Positions 16,796 through 28,635 of a DNA stretch of 64,000 bases are shown here, one piece after another. Origin of the DNA: CAVYWD01 sp963772225. Lineage in GTDB: Bacteria; Myxococcota; Myxococcia; Myxococcales; UBA5297. Under the pieces are notes generated by a model. That model made no database searches and was not told the DNA's origin. It was given only the letters and a program-made list of their open reading frames with translations. The first letter of the stretch is position 1, and each line of letters opens with the position of its first letter. Both the position numbers and the translations under genes were made by a program. The DNA is taken from positions 1,116,001 to 1,180,000 of the forward strand of contig CAVYWD010000011.1 of assembly GCA_963772225.1 (NCBI GenBank), written 5' to 3'.

Positions 16796-18558
16796 GAGGC
16801 CTTCTCCTGTGGCGCGCCCTCGGCGCGCGCCGCGTCGCCGGCCGGCAGGGAAAAGGTGACGGTCGTACCCTCGCCGGGCTTAGAGCGGAACTCGAGGCTC
16901 CCGCCGTGCTCCTTGACGATACCGGCGGAGACCGAGAGCCCCAGGCCCGTGCCCCCGCTGTCGCGCTTGGTGGTGAAGAACGGGTCGGTGAGCCGCGAGA
17001 GGTTCTCGGGCGGGATGCCCACGCCCTCGTCCTGCACCTCCAGGACGACCGCCGAGCGCTCCGGGTCGAAGCGGGTCGAAGCGCGGATGCCGCGGCTCGG
17101 GTCGGGCAGGGCCTGGCAGGCGTTGAGCACCAGGTTGACGATCACCTGCTCGATGCGCTGCGCGTTGCCGCGGACGCGCGGGAGCCGCTCGGCGCACGCA
17201 AGCTCGAAGTGGCGCGTCGCCTTCTTCAGGGAGTTGTCCACCAGCCGCACCGCGGCCCGGACCACGTCGTTCAGGTCGATGAGCTCCTGGCGGGGCGCGT
17301 CGTCGCGCCGGGCGAAGTCCTTCAGGTCCTCGACGATGCGCTTGATGCGCCGCGCGCCCTCGAGCATCTCGTCGAGCATGGCCGGGAGCTCCTCGCGCAT
17401 GGCCGAGTAGCGCAGGCCCCCGAGCATGAAGTCGCCGGACTCGCCAAGGCGCTGGTCGAGCATCTCCTGGCAGTCGAGGTAGGCGTCCTTGAGCACCGGC
17501 ATGTTGAGCAGGATGAAGCCGTTGGGGTTGTTGATCTCGTGCGCGACGCCCGACACCAGCACGCCCAGGGCCGCCATCTTGTCGGCCTGGATGAGCTGGG
17601 CGTGGTTCAAGCGCAGCTCCTCCATGGCCCGCTGCCGCTCGGCGACCTCGCGCGCGAGCGACGCCGTGCGCTGCGCGACCTGCCGCTGCAACGAGCGCGA
17701 CCAGAGCACCGTCCCGCCCAAGCCCAACAGCAGCGGGACGAAGACCACCGCGCCGTACTGGAAGAACATGCTCCAGCTCACGCGGGCGGGCTCCAGGACC
17801 CCGAGCCAGCGCTCGCTGATGGCGTCGTAGCGGCCTGTCTTCTTGAGAATCGCCAGGCCCTCTGTGAAACGCGAGAGGAGCTCCGTGTCGCCCTTGCGGA
17901 CGGCGTAGCCGTAGCGGTGCGAGGCGACGTTCTGCGCCACCGCTTCGAGGTTCGTGAGCTGGAGCTCGCGCAGGATGTACGTGCCGGGGACGACGGCGAC
18001 GACCGCGTACTCGCCCGAGCCGGACGAGAGCAGGCGCAGGGCGTCGGCGGGCGTGTCCGTGCGCAGGAGCGAAGCGCCCATGCCCATTCCGGTGAGCGTC
18101 TCGTCCATGATGCCCGCGCGGTGGACGACGACCTCGTGGCCGCGCAGCTCCTCCAGGGTGGCCACGGCGCGCGCGCCCTTCCGCGCGAAGATGGCGTGGT
18201 TGACGATGGTGTGCGGCGGCGAGAGGTCCAGCGCTTGGGCGCGCCGCTCGGAGTAGGAGAAGCCCTGCAGAACGTCCACTCGCCCGTCCTGCAGGCGGTC
18301 GAGCATGTCCGACCAAGCGCCGAGCTGGAACTCGACGCGCAGGCCCATCACCTCGGCGATGGCGCGCGTCAGGTCGACGTTGAAGCCGGCAGGCTTGCCG
18401 TCGCGGTCCAGGAACTCATAGGGCGGGTAGTCGCGGTCGCCGCCGACGACAAGCGTGCGCGGCGCAGCGGCGCTGGCGGGCGCGGCGCAGAGCGCGGCCC
18501 AGGCGCACAGAGCGACAGCGATTGGCAGGCGCGGCGCCACGCGTTCAGTGTGGCCCAA
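16792..18558 (-). CDS. Sensor histidine kinase with periplasmic solute-binding (SBP3) sensor
   Basis: 588 residues: a signal sequence, a periplasmic solute-binding domain (about 33-255, PRTLVVGGDRDYPPYEFLDR and KPAGFNVDLTRAIAEVMGL), one membrane helix (about 267-287), a coiled linker (LAREVAERQRAMEELRLNH), a dimerisation/H-box with the phospho-acceptor H340 in VAHEINNPNG, and a HATPase domain with NLVLNACQAL, DEGVGI and GTGLGLS. The sensor fold binds amino acids or similar small ligands in related proteins; the ligand here is unknown. It signals to the adjacent sigma-54 regulator. Confidence 0.9.
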   Translation of the reverse strand: MGHTERVAPRLPIAVALCAWAALCAAPASAAAPRTLVVGGDRDYPPYEFLDRDGKPAGFNVDLTRAIAEVMGLRVEFQLGAWSDMLDRLQDGRVDVLQGFSYSERRAQALDLSPPHTIVNHAIFARKGARAVATLEELRGHEVVVHRAGIMDETLTGMGMGASLLRTDTPADALRLLSSGSGEYAVVAVVPGTYILRELQLTNLEAVAQNVASHRYGYAVRKGDTELLSRFTEGLAILKKTGRYDAISERWLGVLEPARVSWSMFFQYGAVVFVPLLLGLGGTVLWSRSLQRQVAQRTASLAREVAERQRAMEELRLNHAQLIQADKMAALGVLVSGVAHEINNPNGFILLNMPVLKDAYLDCQEMLDQRLGESGDFMLGGLRYSAMREELPAMLDEMLEGARRIKRIVEDLKDFARRDDAPRQELIDLNDVVRAAVRLVDNSLKKATRHFELACAERLPRVRGNAQRIEQVIVNLVLNACQALPDPSRGIRASTRFDPERSAVVLEVQDEGVGIPPENLSRLTDPFFTTKRDSGGTGLGLSVSAGIVKEHGGSLEFRSKPGEGTTVTFSLPAGDAARAEGAPQEKAS

Positions 18559-18606
18559 TCCCGCGGCGAAGCGCAGCGGGAATCGGTTCGCGGCGGACGG
18601 CCCAGG

Positions 18607-19437
18607 TCAGTTGCAGGTCGCGCCGATCCCCGTGACCACGTTGGGGTCGACGCGATACTGCTCGATGGGCACCTGTGGCGTGCAGGAGTGGCCGCCCGGG
18701 CCGGAGAAGGACACCCCCGTCGTGCCGGTTACCACGTTCGGGAAGAACAGGGCGTTCGTGCCGCCGTCAAAGGTGGTCGTACTCTTCTTAGGGGTGCTGC
18801 CGGAGAGGGCGAAAGAATCTCCGTGGTCAGCGGTGAGCGCCGCCGAGTAACCGCCGCCCGTGTCGCTGGTGCCGAAGCCGACCACGACAATCCCCTTGCT
18901 CGAATCGAGCTTGATTTGGAGATAGAGCGCAAGGAGGGTCTCGTCCGAGGTGCTCAGCAGGCCAAGGTCGATTCCGGTGGTCGCGCGCGAGGTCACGACG
19001 CCCACCTGCGAAGACATCATCCCCGTCTCAGACGCCCTCACGAAGTAGGCGCCGGGCGCCACGGTCAGGGAGTAGGTGCCGTCGCTCGCCGTGGTGGTCG
19101 AGTTGGCGGGGCTGACTCCGAGGACCTCCACGGTGGCACTGCCTACAGGCTTGGTCTGGCCGTTCGTCTGAGTCGTCGAAACCGTGCCGCTGATCACGAC
19201 TGCCCCGCCGTCGCTCGCCGAGCCTGCGTCCAGGCGCGCCCCCGCGTCGGCAGGGGTCCCCGCGTCGGCGTGGGTCCCCGCGTCGCCAGACGCCGCGGCA
19301 TCGGAGGCGGAGCCGGCATCGAGAGGTGACGTGCCGGAGTCGCTTTCGCCTGAGCCATCGGGGCTGCTCGAGCAGGCGCTCACCGCGGCGAGGAAGGAAA
19401 GCAACGCGATCGCGACCAGAGTGGAGATCTGCTTCAA
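18607..19437 (-). CDS. Secreted lipoprotein with carboxypeptidase-regulatory-like domain
   Basis: 276 residues. The start is TTG 19437, chosen because GAGGAGG lies 5 nt upstream and MKQISTLVAIALLSFLAAVS then gives a lipoprotein signal ending at AC. An Asp/Ala/Gly/Ser linker (about 25-75) leads to a beta-sandwich of the carboxypeptidase-regulatory type (VVISGTVSTTQTNGQTKPVG, ATVEVLG, TASDGTYSLTVAPGAYFVRA). The C-terminal region is unassigned (LYLQIKLDSSKGIVVVGFGT, SCTPQVPIEQYRVDP). It is probably anchored in the outer membrane. It is divergent from the TonB-dependent receptor. Confidence 0.75.
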   Translation of the reverse strand: MKQISTLVAIALLSFLAAVSACSSSPDGSGESDSGTSPLDAGSASDAAASGDAGTHADAGTPADAGARLDAGSASDGGAVVISGTVSTTQTNGQTKPVGSATVEVLGVSPANSTTTASDGTYSLTVAPGAYFVRASETGMMSSQVGVVTSRATTGIDLGLLSTSDETLLALYLQIKLDSSKGIVVVGFGTSDTGGGYSAALTADHGDSFALSGSTPKKSTTTFDGGTNALFFPNVVTGTTGVSFSGPGGHSCTPQVPIEQYRVDPNVVTGIGATCN

Positions 19438-19751
19438 AGCCGCCTCCTCGTTCCGTGGGGGCCGTACTTGCGCATCGGGGAATCGGGTTGGGCTTGCGAG
19501 GATACGCAAGAACGTGCCGGCACGCACGCGATTTGGCGGCAACCTCTGGGCGGGCCACGGCGCTGCGCAGAGGCTCAGCGGAGGCGGCGGCCGAGGCCCT
19601 GGAGTGGCGAGCGCCCTAAGGACTCGAAAAGGCGGATATCTCGAGCTCCTGGAGAAAGCCTTGTATGCTTCTGGACGCTCCATCGGGCGGCACGGCTCAA
19701 CCGGCGATGGACCCCGGCCCAAGCCACGCCAACCCCCGTTCCCTTCCCTCC
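19438..19751. other. Divergent intergenic region between lipoprotein and receptor genes
   Basis: It holds the start regions of two divergent genes. An in-frame ATG at 19665 could extend the receptor by 29 residues, but these precede a clear signal peptide and look non-coding. No promoter elements could be assigned. Confidence 0.35.
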
Positions 19752-22424
19752 ATGCCCTCTGAGACTGAAACCGCCCCCTCGCGCGCCGCCACCCGCCTCC
19801 CCGCCGCGGCCGCCGCGCTCGCGGGCATCGCCGCCGCGCTGGTCGCGACGCAGGCCCGAGCCTACGAAGGCGCCGGCATCCTGCGCGACGCCGCCCCCGA
19901 CGCCGGCCCGGCTTCGCAGCTAACCAAGGCTCCGGAGCTCAAGAAATTCTCCGAGGCGACCTACCCACCCGACGCGCTCGATGCCGGCGTCGGCGGCGAA
20001 GTGGCGCTGCTCGTGGACATCGACGCCGAAGGGCGGGTGATGGCCGCCGAGGTCACCCGCTCCGGAGGCGAGGAGTTCGACCGGGCCGCGCGCGAGGCCG
20101 TCCTAAGGTTCGAGTTCTCGCCCGCGGAGGTCGACGGCAAGCCGGCCGCCGTGCGCATCGAGTACGTCTACCACTTCGAGGCCCGCACGCCTCCGCCGCC
20201 CCCGGAGCCTCCGCCCGCCGAGAAGCCGGTCAACCTCACCGGACACGCCCTGACGCGCGGGACGCGCGAGCCCATCTCCGGCGCGAGCGTCTTCCTGCCC
20301 GGCTCGGACCTGCACGCCGAGACCGACGGCAAGGGCTCCTTCGAGATCCGCGGAGCGCCCTCGGGGACGTCCCGCATCGAGATCTTCGAGAGCCACCACG
20401 AGCGGTACTCCGCGGCGGTCGAGATCAAGCCGGGCGAGGCGACCGACCTCACGGCCTACCTGCTCAAGACCATCGGAGGGCCGTTCGAGAGCGTCGTCCG
20501 CAGCGAGCGCGACAAGACCGAGGTGACCCAGCGGACCCTGCAGAAGGACGAGCTGACGACCGTCCCCGGGACGTTCGGCGACCCGCTCCGAGTGCTCACC
20601 AGCATGCCCGGGATGGCTCGGCCGCCGTACTCCATGGGGACCCTGCTCGTCCGCGGCTCGCAGCCGCAGGACACGACCGTGCTCTTCGACGGCGTCCCCG
20701 TGCCGCTCCTGTACCACTTCTCCGGCGGCCCCTCGGTGGTGAGCCCGTCGTTCATCGATAAGATCGACTTCTTTCCCGGGGCGTATGGGGCTCAATACGG
20801 CCGGGCGATCGCCGGCGTGGTGGACGTGGCGACGAAGTCGCCCGAGCCGAGCGCCGTCCACGGGACGCTCAAGCTCGACCTGCTGGACGCCGGCTTCTAC
20901 GTCGAGGGCCCGCTCGGCGAGAACCGGAAGTACGGGAGCTTCGCCCTGGCGGCGCGCCGCAGCCTGGTCGACGCCGTTCTTCCGTTCCTCCTGAAGAGGC
21001 TCCAGAAGTCGGGGGGCTCGACCTTCACCGCCTCGCCCGACTACTGGGACTACCAGGCCCGCTACACGCTCGACGTCGGCAAGAACCGGCTCGAGCTCTC
21101 CGCGTTCGGCTCCAACGACGCCCTCTCCGTCGCGCAAAGCGGCGACGCCGAGACCCAGCCGTTCTCGCTCGCCATGAGCCAGGGCTTTCACCGCGCGCAG
21201 CTCCGCTGGACGCGGGCCCCCGAGGACGGGTGGTCGTTCGCGGTCGCGCCCTCCTTCGGGACGACCAGCAACACGTTCAGCGTGAACGATCAGATGAGCG
21301 GCTCGACCAGCTCGTGGGACCTGGCGCTGCGCGCTCACGCGCGCAAGGAGCTCTCGCCGCGGCTCTCGTTCGAGGCCGGCCTCGACCTGTTGGCGAGCTT
21401 CTACGACGTCCGGTACCAGGTCGCGCAGCAGCCGGGCGCGGGGGAGACCGCCGCGCCACCGCCGGTCGTATCCGACCAGAAGGTGCAGGACTCGTCGTAC
21501 GCCGTCTACCTCCAGTCGGTCTGGTCACCCGTCGAGCGCTGGAAGCTCATCCCGGGCCTGCGCGTGGAGACGTACGTGCTGCCGAGCCGGACGACGCCGG
21601 TGCTCGAGCCTAGGCTCGCGACGAGGGTGTTGATGACCGACTGGCTCACGGCCAAGGCCGGCTGGGGCTTCTACCACGAGGCGCCGCTGGCACAGCAGAT
21701 GAGCGCCAACTTCGGCAACCCGGACCTCGGGCTGTCGCAGAGCCAGCAGATCGCCGCGGGGGTCGAGGTGAAGCCGCTCCGCTCGCGGCTGCCCGGGCTC
21801 CTGCTCGACGTCCAGGGCTTCTACAACGCGCGCACCGGCCTGGTGGTCACCTCCCAGAACACCGTCGAGCGCGGCGGCAAGGCGGTCCCCGAGCGATACG
21901 ACAACTCGGGCCACGGGCGCGCCTACGGACTCGAGGTCCTGCTCAAGCACGACCTGACGGAGCGGTTCTACGGGTGGGTGGCGTACACCTTGTCGCGCTC
22001 CGAGCAGTACGACGAGACCACGGGCACCTACGTGCCGACCCTCTACGACCAGACGCACATCCTCACCGTCGTCGCCTCGTACAAGCTCTCGTCGTCCTGG
22101 CAAGTCGGAGCGCGCTTCCAGCTGACCACGGGGCAGCCGCAGACCCCCGTGCTGGGCGCCAGCTTCAACGCCGACACCGGGCGGTACCAGCCGGTAGACG
22201 GCGTCCCCGGGAGCACCCGCGGGCCGGCGTTCAACCAGCTCGACCTGCGCGTCGAGAAGCTGTGGACGTACTCGACCTGGCAGCTCTCGACCTACCTCGA
22301 CGTCCAGAACGTCTTCAACGCCAGCAACCCGCAGCTCACCCTCTGGGACTACCGCTACCAGGAGAGCGCGCCGCTGCGCGGCCTGCCGCTGCTGCCGACC
22401 CTCGGCGTCTCGGGGAAATTCTGA
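19752..22424 (+). CDS. TonB-dependent receptor with N-terminal TonB-like domain
   Basis: 890 residues. Signal peptide RLPAAAAALAGIAAALVATQ. Residues about 55-140 form a TonB C-terminal-type domain (KKFSEATYPPDALDAGVGGE, AALLVDID-type core, FDRAAREAVLRFEFSPAEVD), then a Pro-rich hinge and a carboxypeptidase-regulatory fold (GHALTRGTREPISGASVFLP). The plug follows (VPGTFGDPLRVLTSMPGMAR, VRGSQPQDTTVLFDGVPVPL) and a 22-strand-type beta-barrel ending in GVSGKF, with terminal Phe as in outer-membrane proteins. It imports an unknown ligand across the outer membrane. The stop TGA shares its A with the next ATG, so the lipoprotein that follows is coupled. Confidence 0.9.
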   Translation: MPSETETAPSRAATRLPAAAAALAGIAAALVATQARAYEGAGILRDAAPDAGPASQLTKAPELKKFSEATYPPDALDAGVGGEVALLVDIDAEGRVMAAEVTRSGGEEFDRAAREAVLRFEFSPAEVDGKPAAVRIEYVYHFEARTPPPPPEPPPAEKPVNLTGHALTRGTREPISGASVFLPGSDLHAETDGKGSFEIRGAPSGTSRIEIFESHHERYSAAVEIKPGEATDLTAYLLKTIGGPFESVVRSERDKTEVTQRTLQKDELTTVPGTFGDPLRVLTSMPGMARPPYSMGTLLVRGSQPQDTTVLFDGVPVPLLYHFSGGPSVVSPSFIDKIDFFPGAYGAQYGRAIAGVVDVATKSPEPSAVHGTLKLDLLDAGFYVEGPLGENRKYGSFALAARRSLVDAVLPFLLKRLQKSGGSTFTASPDYWDYQARYTLDVGKNRLELSAFGSNDALSVAQSGDAETQPFSLAMSQGFHRAQLRWTRAPEDGWSFAVAPSFGTTSNTFSVNDQMSGSTSSWDLALRAHARKELSPRLSFEAGLDLLASFYDVRYQVAQQPGAGETAAPPPVVSDQKVQDSSYAVYLQSVWSPVERWKLIPGLRVETYVLPSRTTPVLEPRLATRVLMTDWLTAKAGWGFYHEAPLAQQMSANFGNPDLGLSQSQQIAAGVEVKPLRSRLPGLLLDVQGFYNARTGLVVTSQNTVERGGKAVPERYDNSGHGRAYGLEVLLKHDLTERFYGWVAYTLSRSEQYDETTGTYVPTLYDQTHILTVVASYKLSSSWQVGARFQLTTGQPQTPVLGASFNADTGRYQPVDGVPGSTRGPAFNQLDLRVEKLWTYSTWQLSTYLDVQNVFNASNPQLTLWDYRYQESAPLRGLPLLPTLGVSGKF

Positions 22425-23443
22425 TGAAGACGGTTGACCAGACTCTCGCCGCGCGGGACGCGCGCCGAGCTCGAAGGGCTCCCGGCCCTGCCTTCTTTGC
22501 CGTCCTGCTGGCCTCGTCCGGAGCGGCGTGCAGCTTCAACTTCCAGAACGCCGACCAGGTCGTCGACCGCCGCGTCCTGGCGATTCGAGCCGACCCGCCG
22601 GAGCTGGTCAGCAGCCTCGCCCCGCCGGCGCAGCTCGACCTCCGCCCGCTCGTGGTCGACCCGACCGAGCCTCAGGCCACCGTGGCTTACGAATGGCGGG
22701 CCTGCACGCCCGCCGGATCGGCTGGGCCGGGAGCGCAGCGACAGCTCCTGGGGGCGAGCGCCCCCGTCTCCGATGTCACCTCCGGGCGCTGCGACGAATC
22801 GACCCCCGCGAACCTCCTGGCCTCGGGCACGGCCACGCTCGACAGCCTCGACCTGCAAGCTCCCGTTCCCGACTTGAGCCAGCTCGGAGACGCGCTGCGG
22901 TTCCAGCTCAAGGTGAGCGGCAGCTCGGGCGACCTGTACGCCTTCAAAGACGTCACCCTCACGAGCGACCTCCCGCCCGGTCAGCAGCCGAACCAGAACC
23001 CCGTGCTGACCGGCATCCAGCTCGACGGCGCGGCCATCGTCGGACCGGGCGGCTCCGTCGCCGTCGCCTTCGGAAGCTGCTCGGCCGATCGCCAGAAGAC
23101 GGTGACGGACTCCGCCACCGGGCAGAAGGCGACGGTCTGCTCGCACACCCTCCTGCCGGTCTTCGACGGCTCGCAGTCGGAGTCTTACCTGGACACGAGC
23201 GACGCCTCGGCGGGGCCGGTCCAGACGCGCGAGCGGCTCCGGTTCGCGTTCTTCTGCGACCGCGGGTCCTTCACGCAGGGCTCGACGGCGCAGGCGCTCT
23301 CGAGCGCCGGGCTGTCGAGCGCGGGAATCCAGACCGAGTGGGAGGAGCCCGTGGCGCCGGCCGCGGTCACCACCCTCTGGATCGTCACCCGCGACGGGCG
23401 CGGCGGCGAGAGCTGGATGGAGATGCAGATCACCGCGCAGTGA
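22424..23443 (+). CDS. Receptor-coupled lipoprotein of unknown function
   Basis: 339 residues. The start overlaps the receptor stop by one base (TGATG). After a basic N-terminus, FFAVLLASSGAAC is a lipoprotein signal. The rest is beta-rich (VDRRVLAIRADPPELVSSLA, LDLRPLVVDPTEPQATVAYE) with Cys pairs and ends TTLWIVTRDGRGGESWMEMQ. Its order of signal, Cys and Ig-like strands recalls lipoproteins that follow receptors in Myxococcota. It probably binds the same ligand or shields the receptor on the cell surface. This role is inferred from gene position only. Confidence 0.75.
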   Translation: MKTVDQTLAARDARRARRAPGPAFFAVLLASSGAACSFNFQNADQVVDRRVLAIRADPPELVSSLAPPAQLDLRPLVVDPTEPQATVAYEWRACTPAGSAGPGAQRQLLGASAPVSDVTSGRCDESTPANLLASGTATLDSLDLQAPVPDLSQLGDALRFQLKVSGSSGDLYAFKDVTLTSDLPPGQQPNQNPVLTGIQLDGAAIVGPGGSVAVAFGSCSADRQKTVTDSATGQKATVCSHTLLPVFDGSQSESYLDTSDASAGPVQTRERLRFAFFCDRGSFTQGSTAQALSSAGLSSAGIQTEWEEPVAPAAVTTLWIVTRDGRGGESWMEMQITAQ

Positions 23444-23804
23444 GCGGGGGCCGCGGGGTCGACGGGCAGCGCCAATCCGGTTCCTATCCGCGCCGCGAGC
23501 GTCGTCGAGACCGCCTCGGCCGTGCGAACGGCGGGCCCCACTGCGCGAGGCCGACGGTCAGCGCCGCGCGGCGATCACCCGAGATGCTATTCTTTCCCGC
23601 TCGTACGAGGCCTTGATGGGGGCGGAGCGTATCGGGTCGTCTGTGACTGCTCAGGCCGCCCATGAACAAACGCCGGGGGGGAAGAGACGATGAAGCCAAT
23701 TTCGCGGCACTCCAGGGCCGTTGCTGTCATTGGAACGGCGGCGCTCTTGGCCTTCGCCTGGCGGCTCGACTGTGCTGGGCGAGTCGGGCGAATAATGGTT
23801 CTCC
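23444..23804. other. Intergenic stretch with a possible truncated secreted ORF
   Basis: A small frame from ATG 23690, behind a purine-rich GGGGGGAAGAGACG, encodes a signal-like start (MKPISRHSRAVAVIGTAALL, AFAWRLDCAGRVGRI). It soon runs into sequence antisense to a nuclease remnant and stops at 23878, so it looks like the broken 5' end of a lost gene. Nothing else is recognised here. Confidence 0.3.
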
Positions 23805-24020
23805 TCAATCCGAAATGGGCGCCTCGACGTAGAACGAGAGCTGCCCGAGGTCGGCGGGCTTGGCCTGACCGAGGATGATGAGGTGCTGCGTCCAGGGCAA
23901 TCGTCTCACCAGTGGTGAGACTTTTCGGTTCGAACGGTACGCCTCGTAGAACTGGCGCATCCGGAAGAGGTTTGGCCTCGTGTAGCCCCGTCGGCGGCGC
24001 GCTTCAAGCGCTCCACCGAG
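23805..24020 (-). pseudogene. Remnant of a YhcG/DUF1016-type nuclease N-terminal domain
   Basis: The minus frame contains GYTRPNLFRMRQFYEAYRSN, then RKVSPLVRRLPWTQHLIILG and QAKPADLGQLSFYVEA. This is the signature of the DUF1016 N-terminal domain found in YhcG-like PDDEXK proteins (pattern NL-RMRQFY-AY----SPLVR-L-WT-HLIIL). The PDDEXK catalytic half is missing and the upstream part is not readable in one frame. It is a decayed piece of a nuclease often found among defence genes. Confidence 0.6.
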
Positions 24021-24103
24021 AGCCCGGGTGGAAGCTGCCGCTCGTGTATGCTGCCTCGGAATGACCGAGGGCCATCCTTGCCGGCTCTCTTTCCTGCGAG
24101 ACA

Positions 24104-24466
24104 TTGATGGATGGGATACAGGCTTCGACCGAAAAGAAGAGTACCGTGAGCCGAGGAGTGATTCTCGCAACCTTGGGTATTGTTTGCGTGATCGGGTTGT
24201 TTGTGTCGATCCACATTGGAGCGGCTCACCTTCGAGCGACGGGCCAGAAAACAGGCTCAGCCCCCTATGCAATGCCTCTTATGCTCGGGGGCTTGTTGCT
24301 TGTTGGAGTCGGCGCACACAAGATCGTCTGGTCGCCGCCGAGGGACGCTCGGCTTTCTCGGGTCGTTAGGCAGCTCATCTCAGCGGCCGTCGCAATTGGG
24401 ACCGTGATGGCGCTGAGCTTTTTGGCCGGTCTTGTTTCCGCTGTTCTCCGAGCGCGGGGAGGCTAG
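24104..24466 (+). CDS. Small inner-membrane protein of unknown function
   Basis: 120 residues with three hydrophobic segments: GVILATLGIVCVIGLFVSIH (about 18-37), PLMLGGLLLVGVGAHKIVW and LISAAVAIGTVMALSFLAGL. No conserved motif is recognised. The start could also be the second ATG one codon on. There is no clear ribosome site. It lies 160 nt before the CopZ-like fusion gene on the same strand, which may be chance. Confidence 0.5.
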   Translation: MMDGIQASTEKKSTVSRGVILATLGIVCVIGLFVSIHIGAAHLRATGQKTGSAPYAMPLMLGGLLLVGVGAHKIVWSPPRDARLSRVVRQLISAAVAIGTVMALSFLAGLVSAVLRARGG

Positions 24467-24626
24467 CTCAGACTGGCTCGGTGGCTTGATGAGGCTGATC
24501 TCGCCTTCGAAATGGGCGCTTCGGGGGCACCCTCGCAAGGCGGCCAGGGCCGAGGTGACTGCGGTCCCTGCTGACCGCTATTCTAGGCGGCGATGCAGCC
24601 AACTCGCGAGGCTGCAAGGTGGATAC

Positions 24627-25280
24627 ATGGGCTGCTGTGGCAAGGACCTCACCTGCCGAACCTTGGGACATGAGGCGGAATCGGCAGAACCAACGGCCTG
24701 TCCGCGCTGCGGAGAGGTGGGGCATCCGGTCCGTGAGGCAACTATCCGCGCTCTGCTGAAGCCCGGCTTCGCCGAATCGCTCTCGGGGGTGGAGCGGATG
24801 TTCTGTCGGACGCTGAGCTGCGAAGTCCTTTACTACGACTTGGATGGACACATTGTCGAGAAGGGCGCCGCGACCGTCCGTGTGGGGCCGAAGGAGACCG
24901 AAGACCCCGTTCCACTCTGCTACTGCTTCAATTTCAGCCGCGCTGACATAGAAAGCGAGGTAGCGAAAACCGGCGGCTCGACCATTCCAGAGCGCATCGC
25001 CGCCGAGGTCCGGGCCGCCCGATGCTTCTGCGAGACGAAAAACCCGTCGGGCGCATGCTGTCTGGGCGACGTCAACAGGGCGGTCAAGAATGCGAAGGTC
25101 TTCGCCCGGATCGTCACGCGACTCACCACTTTATTTGGATCCTCTGAAGGAGCTCGCGCGTGGCTCAACGCGCCGCACCCGGACCTCGACCACCAATGCC
25201 CCATCGAGCTCGTGAAGGCCCGTAAGGCCGAGGTGGTCGCAAGGCTCCTTGAGGATGCAGCGCTCGAGCACCCGACTTGA
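24627..25280 (+). CDS. CopZ-like [2Fe-2S]/zinc protein fused to an MbcA/ParS toxin-binding (DUF2384) domain
   Basis: 217 residues. Start ATG 24627 follows AAGGTGG at 4 nt, favoured over the longer open frame upstream. Residues 1-155 match the N-terminal part of CopZ-type copper chaperones, with MGCCGKDLTC, CPRCG (25-29), FCRTLSCEVLYY (C60, C65), LCYCFNFSRADIESEV (C98, C100) and RCFCETKNPSGACCLGDVN (C133, C135, C144, C145). Those cysteines hold a [2Fe-2S] cluster and zinc in the known protein. Instead of the usual copper-binding domain, residues about 165-210 read TLFGSSEGARAWLNAPHPDL and CPIELVKARKAEVVARLL, the DUF2384 pattern of antitoxins that pair with RES toxins. No RES toxin gene follows. 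The frame is continuous across the join. Confidence 0.75.
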   Translation: MGCCGKDLTCRTLGHEAESAEPTACPRCGEVGHPVREATIRALLKPGFAESLSGVERMFCRTLSCEVLYYDLDGHIVEKGAATVRVGPKETEDPVPLCYCFNFSRADIESEVAKTGGSTIPERIAAEVRAARCFCETKNPSGACCLGDVNRAVKNAKVFARIVTRLTTLFGSSEGARAWLNAPHPDLDHQCPIELVKARKAEVVARLLEDAALEHPT

Positions 25281-25769
25281 ACGTGCTTCCATCCGCAGAG
25301 CTCGAAGAGCCCTTCTGCTCACCGCCGCTTACGTCTGGTCCGCGCACATCGCAGCACCGACGCGCATCTGGAAGCCGTCCGGCCGAGGAAGAGCCTCGTC
25401 GCCTGGAGCTGATCGCCGGGGCCCGCCGGTCCAGACGAAGAAGACAGCGCAGTGCCATGGCCTCGAGATGCGGCCCTGCCGATGGCCGCAAGTCGTGGCG
25501 TGCCTGCGTGGGCCCGGCCGGCGCTCGGGGCGACTTCCGATGCGGCGCAGCCGGTTCATGCAAGCCCCGCACCGATCGAATTTGGAAGAGGGCCGCGGAG
25601 CGTCGAGCCCTCATCGCCTTGGCTTGCTAGGATGCCACGCCTGCCGCGTGCCGCCTTCCCGCGACGCATCTTCGCGCCTCGAATCTGAAGGCATGGTGCG
25701 CCGCGCAGCCGAAGGGTTAGAAATCCGCGGGCTGAACCGATGGCCCGTCCACTGGAGACCTGAACCGCC
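25281..25769. other. 489-bp stretch without a recognisable gene
   Basis: No frame gives a protein-like sequence on either strand, and in particular no RES-domain toxin follows the DUF2384 fusion. No LexA-like operator was recognised before uvrA. Confidence 0.35.
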
Positions 25770-28607
<2,838 letters not shown>

Positions 28608-28635
28608 GGGCCGGTTTCTGCGCGACTCCTGACTC

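Noticed and set aside
16906..19329. 807-codon open frame on the plus strand
   Set aside because: Antisense to the kinase and lipoprotein genes; composition is a shadow of their codons.
24455..24530. tRNA-like start GAGGCTAGCTCAGACTGG
   Set aside because: No acceptor stem, anticodon arm or TTCGA loop follows; chance resemblance.
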